A DNA stretch of 64,000 nucleotides from an uncultured Prevotella sp. (GTDB lineage: Bacteria > Bacteroidota > Bacteroidia > Bacteroidales > Bacteroidaceae), in assembly GCA_905234845.1 (NCBI GenBank), contig CAJOIW010000004.1:1-64000 (forward strand), in the 5' to 3' direction. The first letter of the stretch is position 1. Every line of letters starts with the position of its first letter. The notes under the pieces were generated by a model. It searched no databases. It worked only from the letters and a program-made list of their open reading frames with translations, and was not told the origin of the DNA. Position numbers and translations under genes: made by a program. Positions 53,149 to 61,666 of the stretch are shown here, one piece after another.

Positions 53149-53598
53149 ATGAATAAGACGATGATAGAAGTGAAAGTTGTGAACAAGGGTCATCAGCCTC
53201 TGCCGGCTTACGCCACACCACAGAGTGCCGGCATGGACTTGCGGGCGAACCTCGACGAGCCCGTCGTGTTGAAGCCATTGGAGCGACGGCTCATCCCTAC
53301 TGGTCTCCATATTGCCCTTCCCGAAGGCTATGAGGCGCAGGTGCGCCCTCGCAGCGGACTGGCATTGAAGCGTGGAGTCACAGTGCTGAACACGCCTGGC
53401 ACCATCGATGCCGACTATCGCGGCGAGGTGGGTGTGATTCTTGTGAACCTCTCGGCCGAGGAGTTCACGGTGAACGACGGCGAGCGCATCGCCCAGATGG
53501 TGATTGCCCGCCACGGGCAGGCCACGTTTACCCTTGTGGAGGAGCTTGAGGCCTCGGAGCGAGGCGAAGGCGGTTTTGGGCATACGGGAGTGAAGTAA
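53149..53598 (+). CDS. dut: dUTP diphosphatase
   Basis: dUTPase hydrolyses dUTP to dUMP, keeping uracil out of DNA and feeding thymidylate synthesis. The 149-residue trimer-type protein has all five motifs: [40 protein letters not shown] and the C-terminal [10 protein letters not shown]. Either ATG at 53149 or 53161 is possible. It starts a plus-strand operon with the TPR protein gene one base after its stop. Confidence 0.96.
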   Translation: MNKTMIEVKVVNKGHQPLPAYATPQSAGMDLRANLDEPVVLKPLERRLIPTGLHIALPEGYEAQVRPRSGLALKRGVTVLNTPGTIDADYRGEVGVILVNLSAEEFTVNDGERIAQMVIARHGQATFTLVEELEASERGEGGFGHTGVK

Positions 53599-53599
53599 G

Positions 53600-55423
53600 A
53601 TGCGTCGTATACTAACCATCATCATCTTCTCGCTGGCTTCGCTCTGTGCGGTAGCCCAATGGGAGGAGGATAGTCTTGCCAATATTCAGAGGCAGGGCTA
53701 TATGACCTTGCAGCCTCGGGCAGTGGGATTCGACGACCATTTCCTCGATGCCGTAAACTGGCGGCTCGCCGGCAACCGCGACTCCACCTACGCCGCGCTC
53801 GGACGGTGTCTTGAGATTCGTCCCGATGCTCCCGAGGCGTGGTTCATGCTCTCCGACTACTATGCTGAGCAGGACAACGACTCCTCCGCGTTGCAGTGCA
53901 TAGAGAAGGCTGCTGCACTCAACCCCGCCAATGACACTTATCAAGAGCGGCTGGCGATGCATTATATCGGTGCCAGAAACGTCGACGCGGCTATCAATAC
54001 CTACGAACGCCTCTACGACGGACACCACTCTCGCGTCGACGTGCTCGCCATTCTCCTCGAGCTCTACCAGCACCAGAAGGACTATCCCAACATGATTAAT
54101 ACGCTGAGCCGGCTGGAGCAGATGGAGGGACTCAACGAGGACATTGCGCTGGCTACCATGCAGGCCTACGAGCGTATGGGCAACAAGAAGATGGCGCTCA
54201 AGACGCTGCGACGGCTCACGGCGGAGTTTCCCAACGAGGAGAACTACCGCGTGATGCTTGGCAACTGGCTCATGCAGAACAATAAGCAGAAGGAGGCCTA
54301 CAAAATCTTCACGTCTGCACTGAAGAAAGAGCCCGACAACAGCTATGCCATGGAGTCGCTCTCAGACTACTATGTGGCTGTCGGTCAGGATAGTCTCGCC
54401 ATGCAACTGCGCACGCAGATACTGACCAACCGTGCCACCCCCGTGGAGACGAAGGTCACCATCCTCCAGCAGCTCATTCGTGAGAGCGAGCAGGCCGACG
54501 GCGACAGCACGCGGCTGCTCAGTCTTATGGATCGTATCATCGAGAGTGACCCTAAGGACAGTGAGATTCCCATGTTCAAGGCTGTCTACATGAAGATGAA
54601 GGATATGCCCAAGGAGCAGGTGGATCAAGCCCTGAGCCATGTGCTCAGCGTGGCACCCGACAATGCCATGGCTCGCTTCACCCTGTTGCAAGACCTCTGG
54701 ACCACGCAAGACTGGGATGAGGTCATCGCCGTCAGCCAGCCAGGCACCGAATACAACCCCGAGGAGATGGCCTTCTACTATTTCAACGGACTGGCATGGT
54801 ATCAGAAAGACGAGCACGACCGTGCGCTCGATGCCTTCCAGCGAGGCGTCAGCCAGATTAACGAGAAGAGCAATCCCGAGATCGTATCCGACTTCTATGC
54901 CATCATGGGCGACATCCTCCATCAGAAAGGGCTCGTCGAACAGGCTTTCGAAGCCTACGACAGTTGTCTGCAATGGAAAGACGATAATGTGGCCTGCCTG
55001 AACAACTATGCCTATTATCTCAGTCAGATAACGGAAGATGGTTTGCAGTCTACAGTTTACGGTTCACGGTTTGGGAAAGCGGAGAGCGGAGAGCTGTTGC
55101 GTCGGGCAGAGGAAATGAGCCGCAAGACCATACAGGCCGAGCCCGAGAATAGTACCTATCTCGACACCTACGCCTGGATACTCTTCCTGCAAGGCCGCGA
55201 TGAGGAGGCACTCAACTATATCGACCAGGCCATCAAGAATGAGACCGACTCTAATGCCGTCATCACTGAGCATGCCGGCGACATACATGCCGCGACGGGC
55301 GACATCGATGGAGCCGTCGCGCTATGGCAGAAAGCCTACGAGCTGGACGACGAGAACGTCGACATGGCTCTGCTGCGAAAGAAAATAGAACAACGGAAAT
55401 ATATCAAAAAAGAAGACGAATGA
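53600..55423 (+). CDS. TPR-repeat periplasmic or outer-membrane protein
   Basis: A 607-residue protein with a signal peptide (MRRILTIIIFSLASLCAVAQ) and at least eight tetratricopeptide repeats (for example APEAWFMLSDYYAEQDNDSSALQCIEKAAALNP and NSTYLDTYAWILFLQGRDEEALNYIDQAIKNE). TPR scaffolds bind partner proteins. The neighbours (LolA-like DUF4292 lipoprotein and EnvC-like protein) suggest an envelope assembly role, as is common for this gene trio in Bacteroidetes. Residues about 480-497 (DGLQSTVYGSRFGKAESG) are encoded by a copy of the TTTACGG/TTTACAG junction repeat. The stop overlaps the next ATG. Confidence 0.88.
   Translation: MRRILTIIIFSLASLCAVAQWEEDSLANIQRQGYMTLQPRAVGFDDHFLDAVNWRLAGNRDSTYAALGRCLEIRPDAPEAWFMLSDYYAEQDNDSSALQCIEKAAALNPANDTYQERLAMHYIGARNVDAAINTYERLYDGHHSRVDVLAILLELYQHQKDYPNMINTLSRLEQMEGLNEDIALATMQAYERMGNKKMALKTLRRLTAEFPNEENYRVMLGNWLMQNNKQKEAYKIFTSALKKEPDNSYAMESLSDYYVAVGQDSLAMQLRTQILTNRATPVETKVTILQQLIRESEQADGDSTRLLSLMDRIIESDPKDSEIPMFKAVYMKMKDMPKEQVDQALSHVLSVAPDNAMARFTLLQDLWTTQDWDEVIAVSQPGTEYNPEEMAFYYFNGLAWYQKDEHDRALDAFQRGVSQINEKSNPEIVSDFYAIMGDILHQKGLVEQAFEAYDSCLQWKDDNVACLNNYAYYLSQITEDGLQSTVYGSRFGKAESGELLRRAEEMSRKTIQAEPENSTYLDTYAWILFLQGRDEEALNYIDQAIKNETDSNAVITEHAGDIHAATGDIDGAVALWQKAYELDDENVDMALLRKKIEQRKYIKKEDE
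55034..55090. repeat. Junction-type repeat inside the TPR gene
   Basis: CTACAGTTTACGGTTCACGG and following bases match, inverted, the TAAACCG/TAAACTG repeats found between genes (for example 46546-46577). It is in frame and lies in a loop between two TPR helices. Confidence 0.6.
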
Positions 55424-56325
55424 GAAAGTTTCATCCATCATTCTTCCTCCTCGCGTTGATGCTGATCGCAGGAGGATGTGCCACAAAGAAAACCGTCATC
55501 GACAATCCTGCGGCGTCGACATCGACCGGACAGCACGCTGTCGATGAGAAAAATATGGGAATCAGCTCACGGCAAACACCCACAGGCGAGTTGCCCATTG
55601 TCAAACAGCTGAAAGCCAGTGAGGTGAAAACCGATAATATCGTGGCCGACCTGACCTTCAACCTCAAGACCGACAAGAAAGATGTCACTCTTCCCGGATC
55701 GCTCCATATGCGGCGGGGCGAGGCCATCCGCATACAACTCCTCATCCCCATTCTGAGAAGTGAGGTGGGTCGGTTGGAGTTTACCCCCGACTACGTGCTC
55801 GTCGTCGACCGTGTGCATAAGGAATATATCCAGGCCAACTATAACCAGATTGACTTCCTACGCGACAACGGCATCGACTTCAATGCTCTGCAGTCACTCT
55901 TCTGGAACGAGTTCTACATGCCCGACGAGGCCAGTTTCTCTGCGGTGAAGGCTGAGGATAGTGGTGGAGAGACTGTTCTGTTGTCGGCCACGAAAGGGAA
56001 GTTCGCCTATTCGTGGATGGCCAATAAGAACATGGCAAAGATTAAACAAACTGACGTGCGCTACACCAGCTCCACAAAAGGCACGTCGTTGCTCACATGG
56101 CAATACAACCAGTTCCAGAGCATCGCCGGAAAGCTCTTTCCCGCATGGCAGAGCTTCCAGTTCAGTCTTCCACAAGGCAGCGGTGCAAAGGGAAAGGTAA
56201 CAAAAGTCACTCTCAACCTCGATGACCTCTCCACCAACGACAAATGGGATGTTCGCACAACCGTCTCACCGAAGTATAAGAAAATAGAAACCGATGATAT
56301 CCTGTCGAAAATCACAAATCTCTAA
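55420..56325 (+). CDS. DUF4292 (LolA/LolB-like) lipoprotein
   Basis: A 301-residue lipoprotein (MRKFHPSFFLLALMLIAGGC, lipid Cys at about 20). The mature region with ADLTFNLKTDKKDVTLPGSLHMRRGEAIRIQLLIPILRSEVGRLEFTPDYVLVVDRVHKEYI is typical of DUF4292, which resembles the lipoprotein-carrier fold of LolA/LolB. Its role would be in outer-membrane lipid or lipoprotein handling; this is inference. The ATG at 55420 forms an ATGA overlap with the TPR stop; the frame is open further upstream but inside the TPR gene. Confidence 0.87.
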   Translation: MRKFHPSFFLLALMLIAGGCATKKTVIDNPAASTSTGQHAVDEKNMGISSRQTPTGELPIVKQLKASEVKTDNIVADLTFNLKTDKKDVTLPGSLHMRRGEAIRIQLLIPILRSEVGRLEFTPDYVLVVDRVHKEYIQANYNQIDFLRDNGIDFNALQSLFWNEFYMPDEASFSAVKAEDSGGETVLLSATKGKFAYSWMANKNMAKIKQTDVRYTSSTKGTSLLTWQYNQFQSIAGKLFPAWQSFQFSLPQGSGAKGKVTKVTLNLDDLSTNDKWDVRTTVSPKYKKIETDDILSKITNL

Positions 56326-56328
56326 GCA

Positions 56329-57975
56329 ATGAAACGACTGCTCTGTATATTGTTCGCCTTTGCGCTTGTCCTCTCTGTACCCGCACAGAAGAGGCAGACC
56401 ACCACCCGTAAACCCGCTACCACACAACAGCGGAAGCCTGTCGCACGACAGCAGACGAAGAAAAAAACGGTTACCCAGCAAAAGACAGGAAACAAGGGAA
56501 AGCAGCCGGCAAAGGCCAAGCAGCAGACCCAGAAGAAGCCCGTCTATACCAACGAGGCCATCAAGGGTTTGCAGGGTAAGCGTGCAGAGATACAGAAAAC
56601 CATCAAACAGCAGGAGAAAGCCCTGCGCGCCAATCAGGCCGACGTGAAGAAACGCCTCGAAAACCTCATGATTATCACAGGCGAGATTGATGACCGACAG
56701 AAGAAAATAGAGAACATCGAGCACGACATCACCCACATCGACAGCAACATCGACCTGCTCACCGCACAACTCGAGACCCTCGAGCAGCAACTTGCCGAGC
56801 GCAAGGCCAAGTACGTCAAGTCGATGCGCATGATGAGTCGTAAGCACACCTTCCAAGACCAACTTATGTTCATCTTCTCTGCCAAGAGTTTCACCCAGAT
56901 GTATCGCCGTCTGCGCTTCGTGCGCGAGTACGCCGCTTACCAACGTGCGCAGGGTGAGCAGGTGAAGGTCAAGCAGGAACAGGTTAATGCCAAGCGCAAC
57001 GAGCTACATCTGGTAAAGGGAGAGAAGAACACACTACTCAGTCAAGGCAAGCGTGAGCGGGCCGTACTCGAAGGACAGCAGACCGAGCAGCAGACGATGG
57101 TCAACTCGCTCAAGAAAGAGCAGAAGAGCATTCAGCAGATTATCGCCCAACAGCGTAAGGAAGACGCCGCCCTCAACGCACAGATCGACCGTCTCGTAGC
57201 CATCGAGGTGGAAAAGGCTCGGCAGCGCGCTGCCGCCGAGGCCGCTGCGAAGAAAGCTGCTGCCGAGGCTGCTGCGAAGAAGAAAGCCGAGGAGCTTGCC
57301 CGCAAGAAGGCTGAAGCCGAAGCCAAGGCCCGCGAGAACGAGCGGCGCATAGCCGAGGCCAAAGCCCGTGAGGAACGCCTCAAGGCGGAGGCCAAGGAAA
57401 AACATGACGCCGAGGAGCGTGCCCGTGCCGAGCAACGTGCCCGTGAGGCCGAGGCAGAAAGGCTCGCTGCCGAGCGTAAGGCCAAGGCCGACAGCGAGCG
57501 CGACAGCAAGGAGATAGCCGTCGCCACAAGGAAGGTCGAAGAGTCGTCACGCATGAGCACCGCCGACCGTATGATGAGCGGAGGCTTTGAGGCCAACCGA
57601 GGTCGCCTGCCTATGCCCATCACAGGCTCCTATAAGATTGTGAGCCACTTTGGACAATACGAGGTAGAGGGACTTAGCAACGTGAAACTCGACAACAAGG
57701 GCATCAACATCAAGGGTTCGCCCGGTTGTCAGGCTCGCAGCATCTACGATGGTGAGGTTAGTGCTGTCTACGGCTATGGTGGGCAATATCTCGTTATGGT
57801 GCGCCATGGAGCCTATATCTCTGTCTATTGTAACCTACGTTCCGTCAGCGTGTCAAAGGGTCAGCGCGTCAGCGCCCGACAGGTTCTCGGCACCGTTGGT
57901 ACCGACAACATCCTTCAGTTCCAACTCCGCAAAGAGACCGCCAAGCTCAACCCCGAAGCCTGGCTCGGCAGATAG
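56329..57975 (+). CDS. EnvC-like murein hydrolase activator with degenerate M23 domain
   Basis: A 548-residue periplasmic protein: signal peptide (MKRLLCILFAFALVLSVPAQ), a long coiled coil (about 70-300), an Ala/Glu/Lys-rich helical region (about 300-415), and a C-terminal LytM domain (about 430-545). The metal ligands of active M23 peptidases are not kept: the usual HxH near the C terminus is LQFQL and the HxxxD pattern is absent around GINIKGSPG. It is therefore more likely an EnvC-type amidase activator than a peptidase. It follows the DUF4292 gene by 3 bases, the end of the dut-TPR-lipoprotein operon. Confidence 0.88.
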   Translation: MKRLLCILFAFALVLSVPAQKRQTTTRKPATTQQRKPVARQQTKKKTVTQQKTGNKGKQPAKAKQQTQKKPVYTNEAIKGLQGKRAEIQKTIKQQEKALRANQADVKKRLENLMIITGEIDDRQKKIENIEHDITHIDSNIDLLTAQLETLEQQLAERKAKYVKSMRMMSRKHTFQDQLMFIFSAKSFTQMYRRLRFVREYAAYQRAQGEQVKVKQEQVNAKRNELHLVKGEKNTLLSQGKRERAVLEGQQTEQQTMVNSLKKEQKSIQQIIAQQRKEDAALNAQIDRLVAIEVEKARQRAAAEAAAKKAAAEAAAKKKAEELARKKAEAEAKARENERRIAEAKAREERLKAEAKEKHDAEERARAEQRAREAEAERLAAERKAKADSERDSKEIAVATRKVEESSRMSTADRMMSGGFEANRGRLPMPITGSYKIVSHFGQYEVEGLSNVKLDNKGINIKGSPGCQARSIYDGEVSAVYGYGGQYLVMVRHGAYISVYCNLRSVSVSKGQRVSARQVLGTVGTDNILQFQLRKETAKLNPEAWLGR

Positions 57976-58062
57976 GAACAGTCCAACGTAGAAAGGTTGA
58001 CGTTATCGTTAACGTTAAAAAGCAGGAAATTAGTAACCAAAAGTAAGAAAATTGCTAAAAAT
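57976..58062. repeat. GAAAGGTTGACGTTATCGTTAACGTT element
   Basis: At 57991-58017. Copies at 58359-58387 and, inverted, at 62878-62912 share AAAGTTGA and CGTTATCGTTAA. They flank the trp operon. Confidence 0.6.
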
Positions 58063-58094
58063 TTTGGTAAATTAAAAGATAATGCGTAATTTTG
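58063..58094 (+). promoter_or_regulatory. Promoter of the trp operon
   Basis: TTTG (58063-58066), a 20-base spacer and TAATTTTG (58087-58094), an exact Bacteroidetes consensus promoter. Transcription would start about 23 bases before the leader ATG. Confidence 0.85.
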
Positions 58095-58120
58095 CCGACA
58101 AATTAAAACAAAGACGTGGT

Positions 58121-58183
58121 ATGACAAGAATGGCAAACATCTGGTGGTGGCGCTCAAGACTCAAAAAAGTCGTGAGAAGATAG
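58121..58183 (+). CDS. trpL: trp leader peptide (WWW)
   Basis: A 20-codon frame, MTRMANIWWWRSRLKKVVRR, with three consecutive Trp codons (58142-58150) and a TAG stop at 58181. It lies between the trp promoter and a terminator upstream of trpB. This is the classic layout for ribosome-mediated attenuation: low charged tRNA-Trp would stall the ribosome at the TGG codons and prevent terminator formation. No other trp regulatory element is visible. Confidence 0.88.
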   Translation: MTRMANIWWWRSRLKKVVRR

Positions 58184-58218
58184 CCGTGTACCTGTAACGT
58201 TTGTAACCAAAAGATATT

Positions 58219-58256
58219 GAGAGGCCTGTCATTCTTACGACAAGCCTCTTTTCTTT
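58219..58256 (+). terminator. trp attenuator terminator
   Basis: GAGGC-CT-GTC (58221-58230) pairs with GAC-AA-GCCTC (58239-58248) around an 8-base loop, with a CT/AA internal loop, followed by TTTTCTTT. It lies 36 bases after the leader peptide stop and 156 bases before trpB. Alternative pairings of the 58184-58230 region were not resolved by eye. Confidence 0.8.
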
Positions 58257-58411
58257 ACGGGTTTAACCCCTTCTGGATCATCCCGAACGGAGCTCGCCCC
58301 TCGTAGCCCATTCCCGCTGACGCGCCTACCCGTAGCCTTTACCCCGACGGAGAGGAGAAAAGTTGAAAAGTTAACGTTATCGTTAAGAAAAAACTGTAAA
58401 CCAACACCTAT
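58257..58411. other. Repeat-rich spacer between the attenuator and trpB
   Basis: A GC-rich segment (58290-58357, ending GACGGAGAGGAGAAAAGTTGA, also present at 52644-52665) is followed by AAAGTTGAAAAGTTAACGTTATCGTTAAG (58359-58387) and an AAACTGTAAACC repeat before the trpB ATG. Confidence 0.65.
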
Positions 58412-59593
58412 ATGAGTAATTATCAAGTAGACAAAAATGGATTCTATGGAGAGTTTGGTGGTGCCTATGTGCCGGAGATTCTCTACAAGTGTGTTCACGA
58501 CTTGCAGGAGGCGTATCTGCCGATAGTGGAAAGTGAGGACTTCAAACGGGAGTTTCACGCGCTGTTGAAAGATTATGTGGGTCGTCCGTCGCCATTGTAT
58601 TATGCCCGGAGAATGAGTGAGCGTTATGGCTGTCGGCTGTATTTGAAGCGTGAGGATCTCAATCACACGGGTGCCCATAAGATAAACAACACTATCGGAC
58701 AGATACTGCTGGCTAAGAAGATGGGCAAGAGTCGCATCATCGCCGAGACGGGTGCGGGGCAGCATGGGGTGGCTACAGCTACTGTCTGCGCCCTGATGGA
58801 CATGAGGTGCGAGGTGTTTATGGGAGCCACCGATGTGAAGCGCCAGCACACAAACGTGGAGCGTATGAGGATGTTGGGAGCCGAGGTGCATCCCGTACAA
58901 ACAGGAAACATGACACTCAGCGACGCTTGTTCCGAAGCCATCCGCGACTGGTGCTGTCATCCCGCCGATACTTTTTATATTGTTGGCTCTACGATGGGGC
59001 CGCATCCTTATCCCGACCTTGTCGCCCGTATGCAAAGCGTCATCTCTGAGGAAATCAAATGGCAGTTGCAAGAGAAAATAGGACGCGATTATCCCGACTA
59101 TCTCATGGCTTGCATCGGTGGCGGGAGTAATGCCGCCGGTACCATCTACCACTATCTCGATGACGAGCGGGTGAAAATCGTGTTGGCAGAGGCGGGCGGA
59201 CATGGCTGGCAGACCAACCACACCGCCGCCACGATACACAGGGGCACAACGGGCATTCTTCATGGTGCGAAGATGCTGGTCATGCAGAATGATGACGGGC
59301 AGATACAGGAGGCATTCACTATCAGTGCCGGTCTCGACTATCCCGGTGTAGGCCCCATGCACTGCAATATGGCGAAGAAAGGACGTACCCTTGTGCTCAG
59401 TATCAATGACGACGAGGCCATCAATGGAGGTTACGAGTTGACTCGCATGGAAGGAATCATCCCTGCAATAGAATCGGCTCACGCCGTCGCGGCGCTGTCG
59501 AAACTTTCGTTTAAAAGCGACGATGTGGTAGTGCTTACCATCAGTGGACGAGGCGACAAGGATATTGAGATCTATCTGGAGAAATTCAAGTGA
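58412..59593 (+). CDS. trpB: Tryptophan synthase beta chain
   Basis: TrpB condenses indole and serine to tryptophan with pyridoxal phosphate. The 393-residue protein has GEFGGAYVPEIL at the N terminus, the PLP lysine in HTGAHKINNTIGQ, GAGQHGVATAT, CIGGGSNAAGTIYHY (phosphate-binding) and GLDYPGVGPMH. It is the first structural gene after the attenuator, so the operon order is B-E-G-D-C(F), as in other Bacteroidales. trpA is not in the window and is expected after trpC(F). Confidence 0.97.
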   Translation: MSNYQVDKNGFYGEFGGAYVPEILYKCVHDLQEAYLPIVESEDFKREFHALLKDYVGRPSPLYYARRMSERYGCRLYLKREDLNHTGAHKINNTIGQILLAKKMGKSRIIAETGAGQHGVATATVCALMDMRCEVFMGATDVKRQHTNVERMRMLGAEVHPVQTGNMTLSDACSEAIRDWCCHPADTFYIVGSTMGPHPYPDLVARMQSVISEEIKWQLQEKIGRDYPDYLMACIGGGSNAAGTIYHYLDDERVKIVLAEAGGHGWQTNHTAATIHRGTTGILHGAKMLVMQNDDGQIQEAFTISAGLDYPGVGPMHCNMAKKGRTLVLSINDDEAINGGYELTRMEGIIPAIESAHAVAALSKLSFKSDDVVVLTISGRGDKDIEIYLEKFK

Positions 59594-59631
59594 ACACCTT
59601 AATCTTTTGAAAAAATAAAACTGTAAATAGT

Positions 59632-61086
59632 ATGAATACGTTTAAATACCAAACCGTCTCGTGCAGCATACTGGCTGACCTTCATACGCCGGTAGGCATC
59701 TATATGCGACTGAGAGATTTGTATCCGCAAAGTGCGTTGATGGAGAGCGCAGACTATCATGACAGCAACAACTCGCGCTCGTTCATAGGCCTTAACCCAA
59801 TGGCAAGTGTTGCCGTCGGACATGGCTTAGCCACCATCACCTTTCCCGATGGCAGTGTAAGGCAGCATGAGATAAACGAAGATTATCAGCCCTCCCAAGC
59901 TATTCGTGAGTTGATAGACCATATTGAGGTGAGCGGTGAGGATGCCGGCTACTGCGGACTGTTCGGTTATACCAGTTTCAATGCGGTGCGCTATTTTGAG
60001 CATATCGCGGTGAAGGACGAGACACAAGAGAAGAACGATGCGCCCGACTTGCTTTATATATTATACAGGGTGGTTATCGTGTTCGGCCATCATAACAACA
60101 CCTTGAAAGTGATTAGTATAGAGTCCCCCTCTAATCCCTCCGACCGGAGGGAGAAACGCAGCAATCTCTCCCCCAGCGGGGGAAGTCGGAGGAGACTTGA
60201 ACATATACTCAAGGCCATGAACAAGGGCAACGTGCAGGCATACGGATTCCATCGCATAGGTGGCATTACAAGCACGCTGACAGACGAGGAGCACAGAGCG
60301 AACATACGTCGGGGCATACAGCATTGTCTGAGGGGCGATGTCTTCCAAATCGTACTCTCACGAAGGTTTATACAGAGATACGAGGGCGACGATTTCAAAC
60401 TCTATCGAGCCTTGCGCAGCATCAATCCCTCGCCCTATTTGTTTTACTTCGACTTTGGAGGGTTCCGCATCCTTGGGTCATCTCCAGAGACACATTGCAG
60501 GATAGACTCCTCCCGCCACGTGTACATCGACCCTGTTGCCGGAACAACCCGACGGACAGGCCACTTGGAGGCCGACAGACAAGGCGCAGAGTATCTGCGC
60601 AATGACCCGAAGGAAAATGCTGAGCACGTGATGCTGGTAGACTTGGCCCGCAACGATTTGAGCCGAAACTGCCATCATGTCAAGGTTGACTTCTATAAGG
60701 CCCTGCAATACTACAGCCATGTGATACACCTAGTGTCACGTGTGAGTGGAGAGCTTGACAAGAGAGCCGACCCGATAAAGGCATTTTTCGACACCTTCCC
60801 AGCAGGCACACTGTCTGGAGCACCAAAGGTTCGTGCCATGCAGCTTATCTCAGAATATGAGCCGCACAATCGTGGAGCGTATGGAGGCTGCATAGGCATC
60901 ATCGGCCTCGACGGCTCATTGAATCAGGCCATCACCATCCGCACGTTTGTCTCGCGAAATGGAGAGCTATGGCTTCAGGCTGGTGGCGGTATCGTGGCCA
61001 AGAGCGATGAGGACTATGAATTGCAAGAGGTGAACAATAAACTTGGTGCGTTACGTCGCGCCATATTGATGGCGGAAAAAATATAA
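59632..61086 (+). CDS. trpE: Anthranilate synthase component I
   Basis: TrpE converts chorismate and ammonia to anthranilate. The 484-residue protein has SADYHDSNNSRSFIGL (feedback-binding region), DPVAGTTRRTG, VDLARNDLSRNC, FPAGTLSGAPKVRAMQLI and AYGGCIGIIGLDGSLN in the chorismate-binding domain. Residues 164-188 (ESPSNPSDRREKRSNLSPSG..) are encoded by a GC-rich repeat element inserted between the N-terminal and chorismate domains. trpG starts 4 bases after the stop. Confidence 0.96.
   Translation: MNTFKYQTVSCSILADLHTPVGIYMRLRDLYPQSALMESADYHDSNNSRSFIGLNPMASVAVGHGLATITFPDGSVRQHEINEDYQPSQAIRELIDHIEVSGEDAGYCGLFGYTSFNAVRYFEHIAVKDETQEKNDAPDLLYILYRVVIVFGHHNNTLKVISIESPSNPSDRREKRSNLSPSGGSRRRLEHILKAMNKGNVQAYGFHRIGGITSTLTDEEHRANIRRGIQHCLRGDVFQIVLSRRFIQRYEGDDFKLYRALRSINPSPYLFYFDFGGFRILGSSPETHCRIDSSRHVYIDPVAGTTRRTGHLEADRQGAEYLRNDPKENAEHVMLVDLARNDLSRNCHHVKVDFYKALQYYSHVIHLVSRVSGELDKRADPIKAFFDTFPAGTLSGAPKVRAMQLISEYEPHNRGAYGGCIGIIGLDGSLNQAITIRTFVSRNGELWLQAGGGIVAKSDEDYELQEVNNKLGALRRAILMAEKI
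60122..60198. repeat. GC-rich palindromic element inside trpE
   Basis: CCCTCCGACCGGAGGGAG and CTCTCCCCCAGCGGGGGAAG-type hairpins, about 75 bases, in frame, followed directly by the conserved LEHILKAM helix. Confidence 0.8.
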
Positions 61087-61090
61087 GAGT

Positions 61091-61666
61091 ATGAAAATAG
61101 TGATTATCGACAACTACGACTCATTTACTTACAACTTGAGTCATCTCATTAAAGATCTGGGGGTAGAGATTACCGTGCTGCGTAACGACCAGTTCAAGCT
61201 CTCAGACCTTGAGCAATATAACAAGATTGTGCTTTCGCCTGGTCCTGGAATACCCTCTGAGGCAGGATTGCTGCTCGATGTTATCCGTACTTATGCGGGA
61301 AAGAAACCTATCCTTGGCATTTGTTTGGGGCATCAAGCCATAGGCGAGGTGTTCGGTGCCAAGTTGGAGAATCTGTCGGATGTGTTTCATGGTGTCGCCA
61401 CACCTTGTCGTATCATAGCTGACGACGGTATCTTCAGTGGGATAGAGCGCCAAATAACCATAGGGCGCTATCATTCGTGGGTAGTGTCGAGAGATGGTTT
61501 ACCAGAGTGTCTTGAAGTCATGGCCGAAAGTGATGACAGCCAACGTCAGGCAACAATCATGGCGTTGCGTCATAGAGAACTTAATGTGAGAGGGTTGCAA
61601 TTCCACCCGGAAAGTGTACTGACACCCGATGGGAAAAAGATGCTACAGAACTGGCTCTTTTTATAA
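61091..61666 (+). CDS. trpG: Anthranilate synthase component II (glutamine amidotransferase)
   Basis: TrpG supplies ammonia to TrpE from glutamine. The 191-residue class I amidotransferase has DNYDSFTYNLSHLI, LSPGPGIPSEAG, the nucleophile Cys in GICLGHQAIGE, and the His-Glu of QFHPESVLTPDG. PabA function cannot be excluded by sequence, but the operon position supports TrpG. Confidence 0.95.
   Translation: MKIVIIDNYDSFTYNLSHLIKDLGVEITVLRNDQFKLSDLEQYNKIVLSPGPGIPSEAGLLLDVIRTYAGKKPILGICLGHQAIGEVFGAKLENLSDVFHGVATPCRIIADDGIFSGIERQITIGRYHSWVVSRDGLPECLEVMAESDDSQRQATIMALRHRELNVRGLQFHPESVLTPDGKKMLQNWLFL

Noticed and set aside
58235..59482. 415-codon open frame antisense to trpB and the trp leader region
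   Set aside because: It runs against trpB, whose active-site motifs are intact, and would start within trpB with no promoter.
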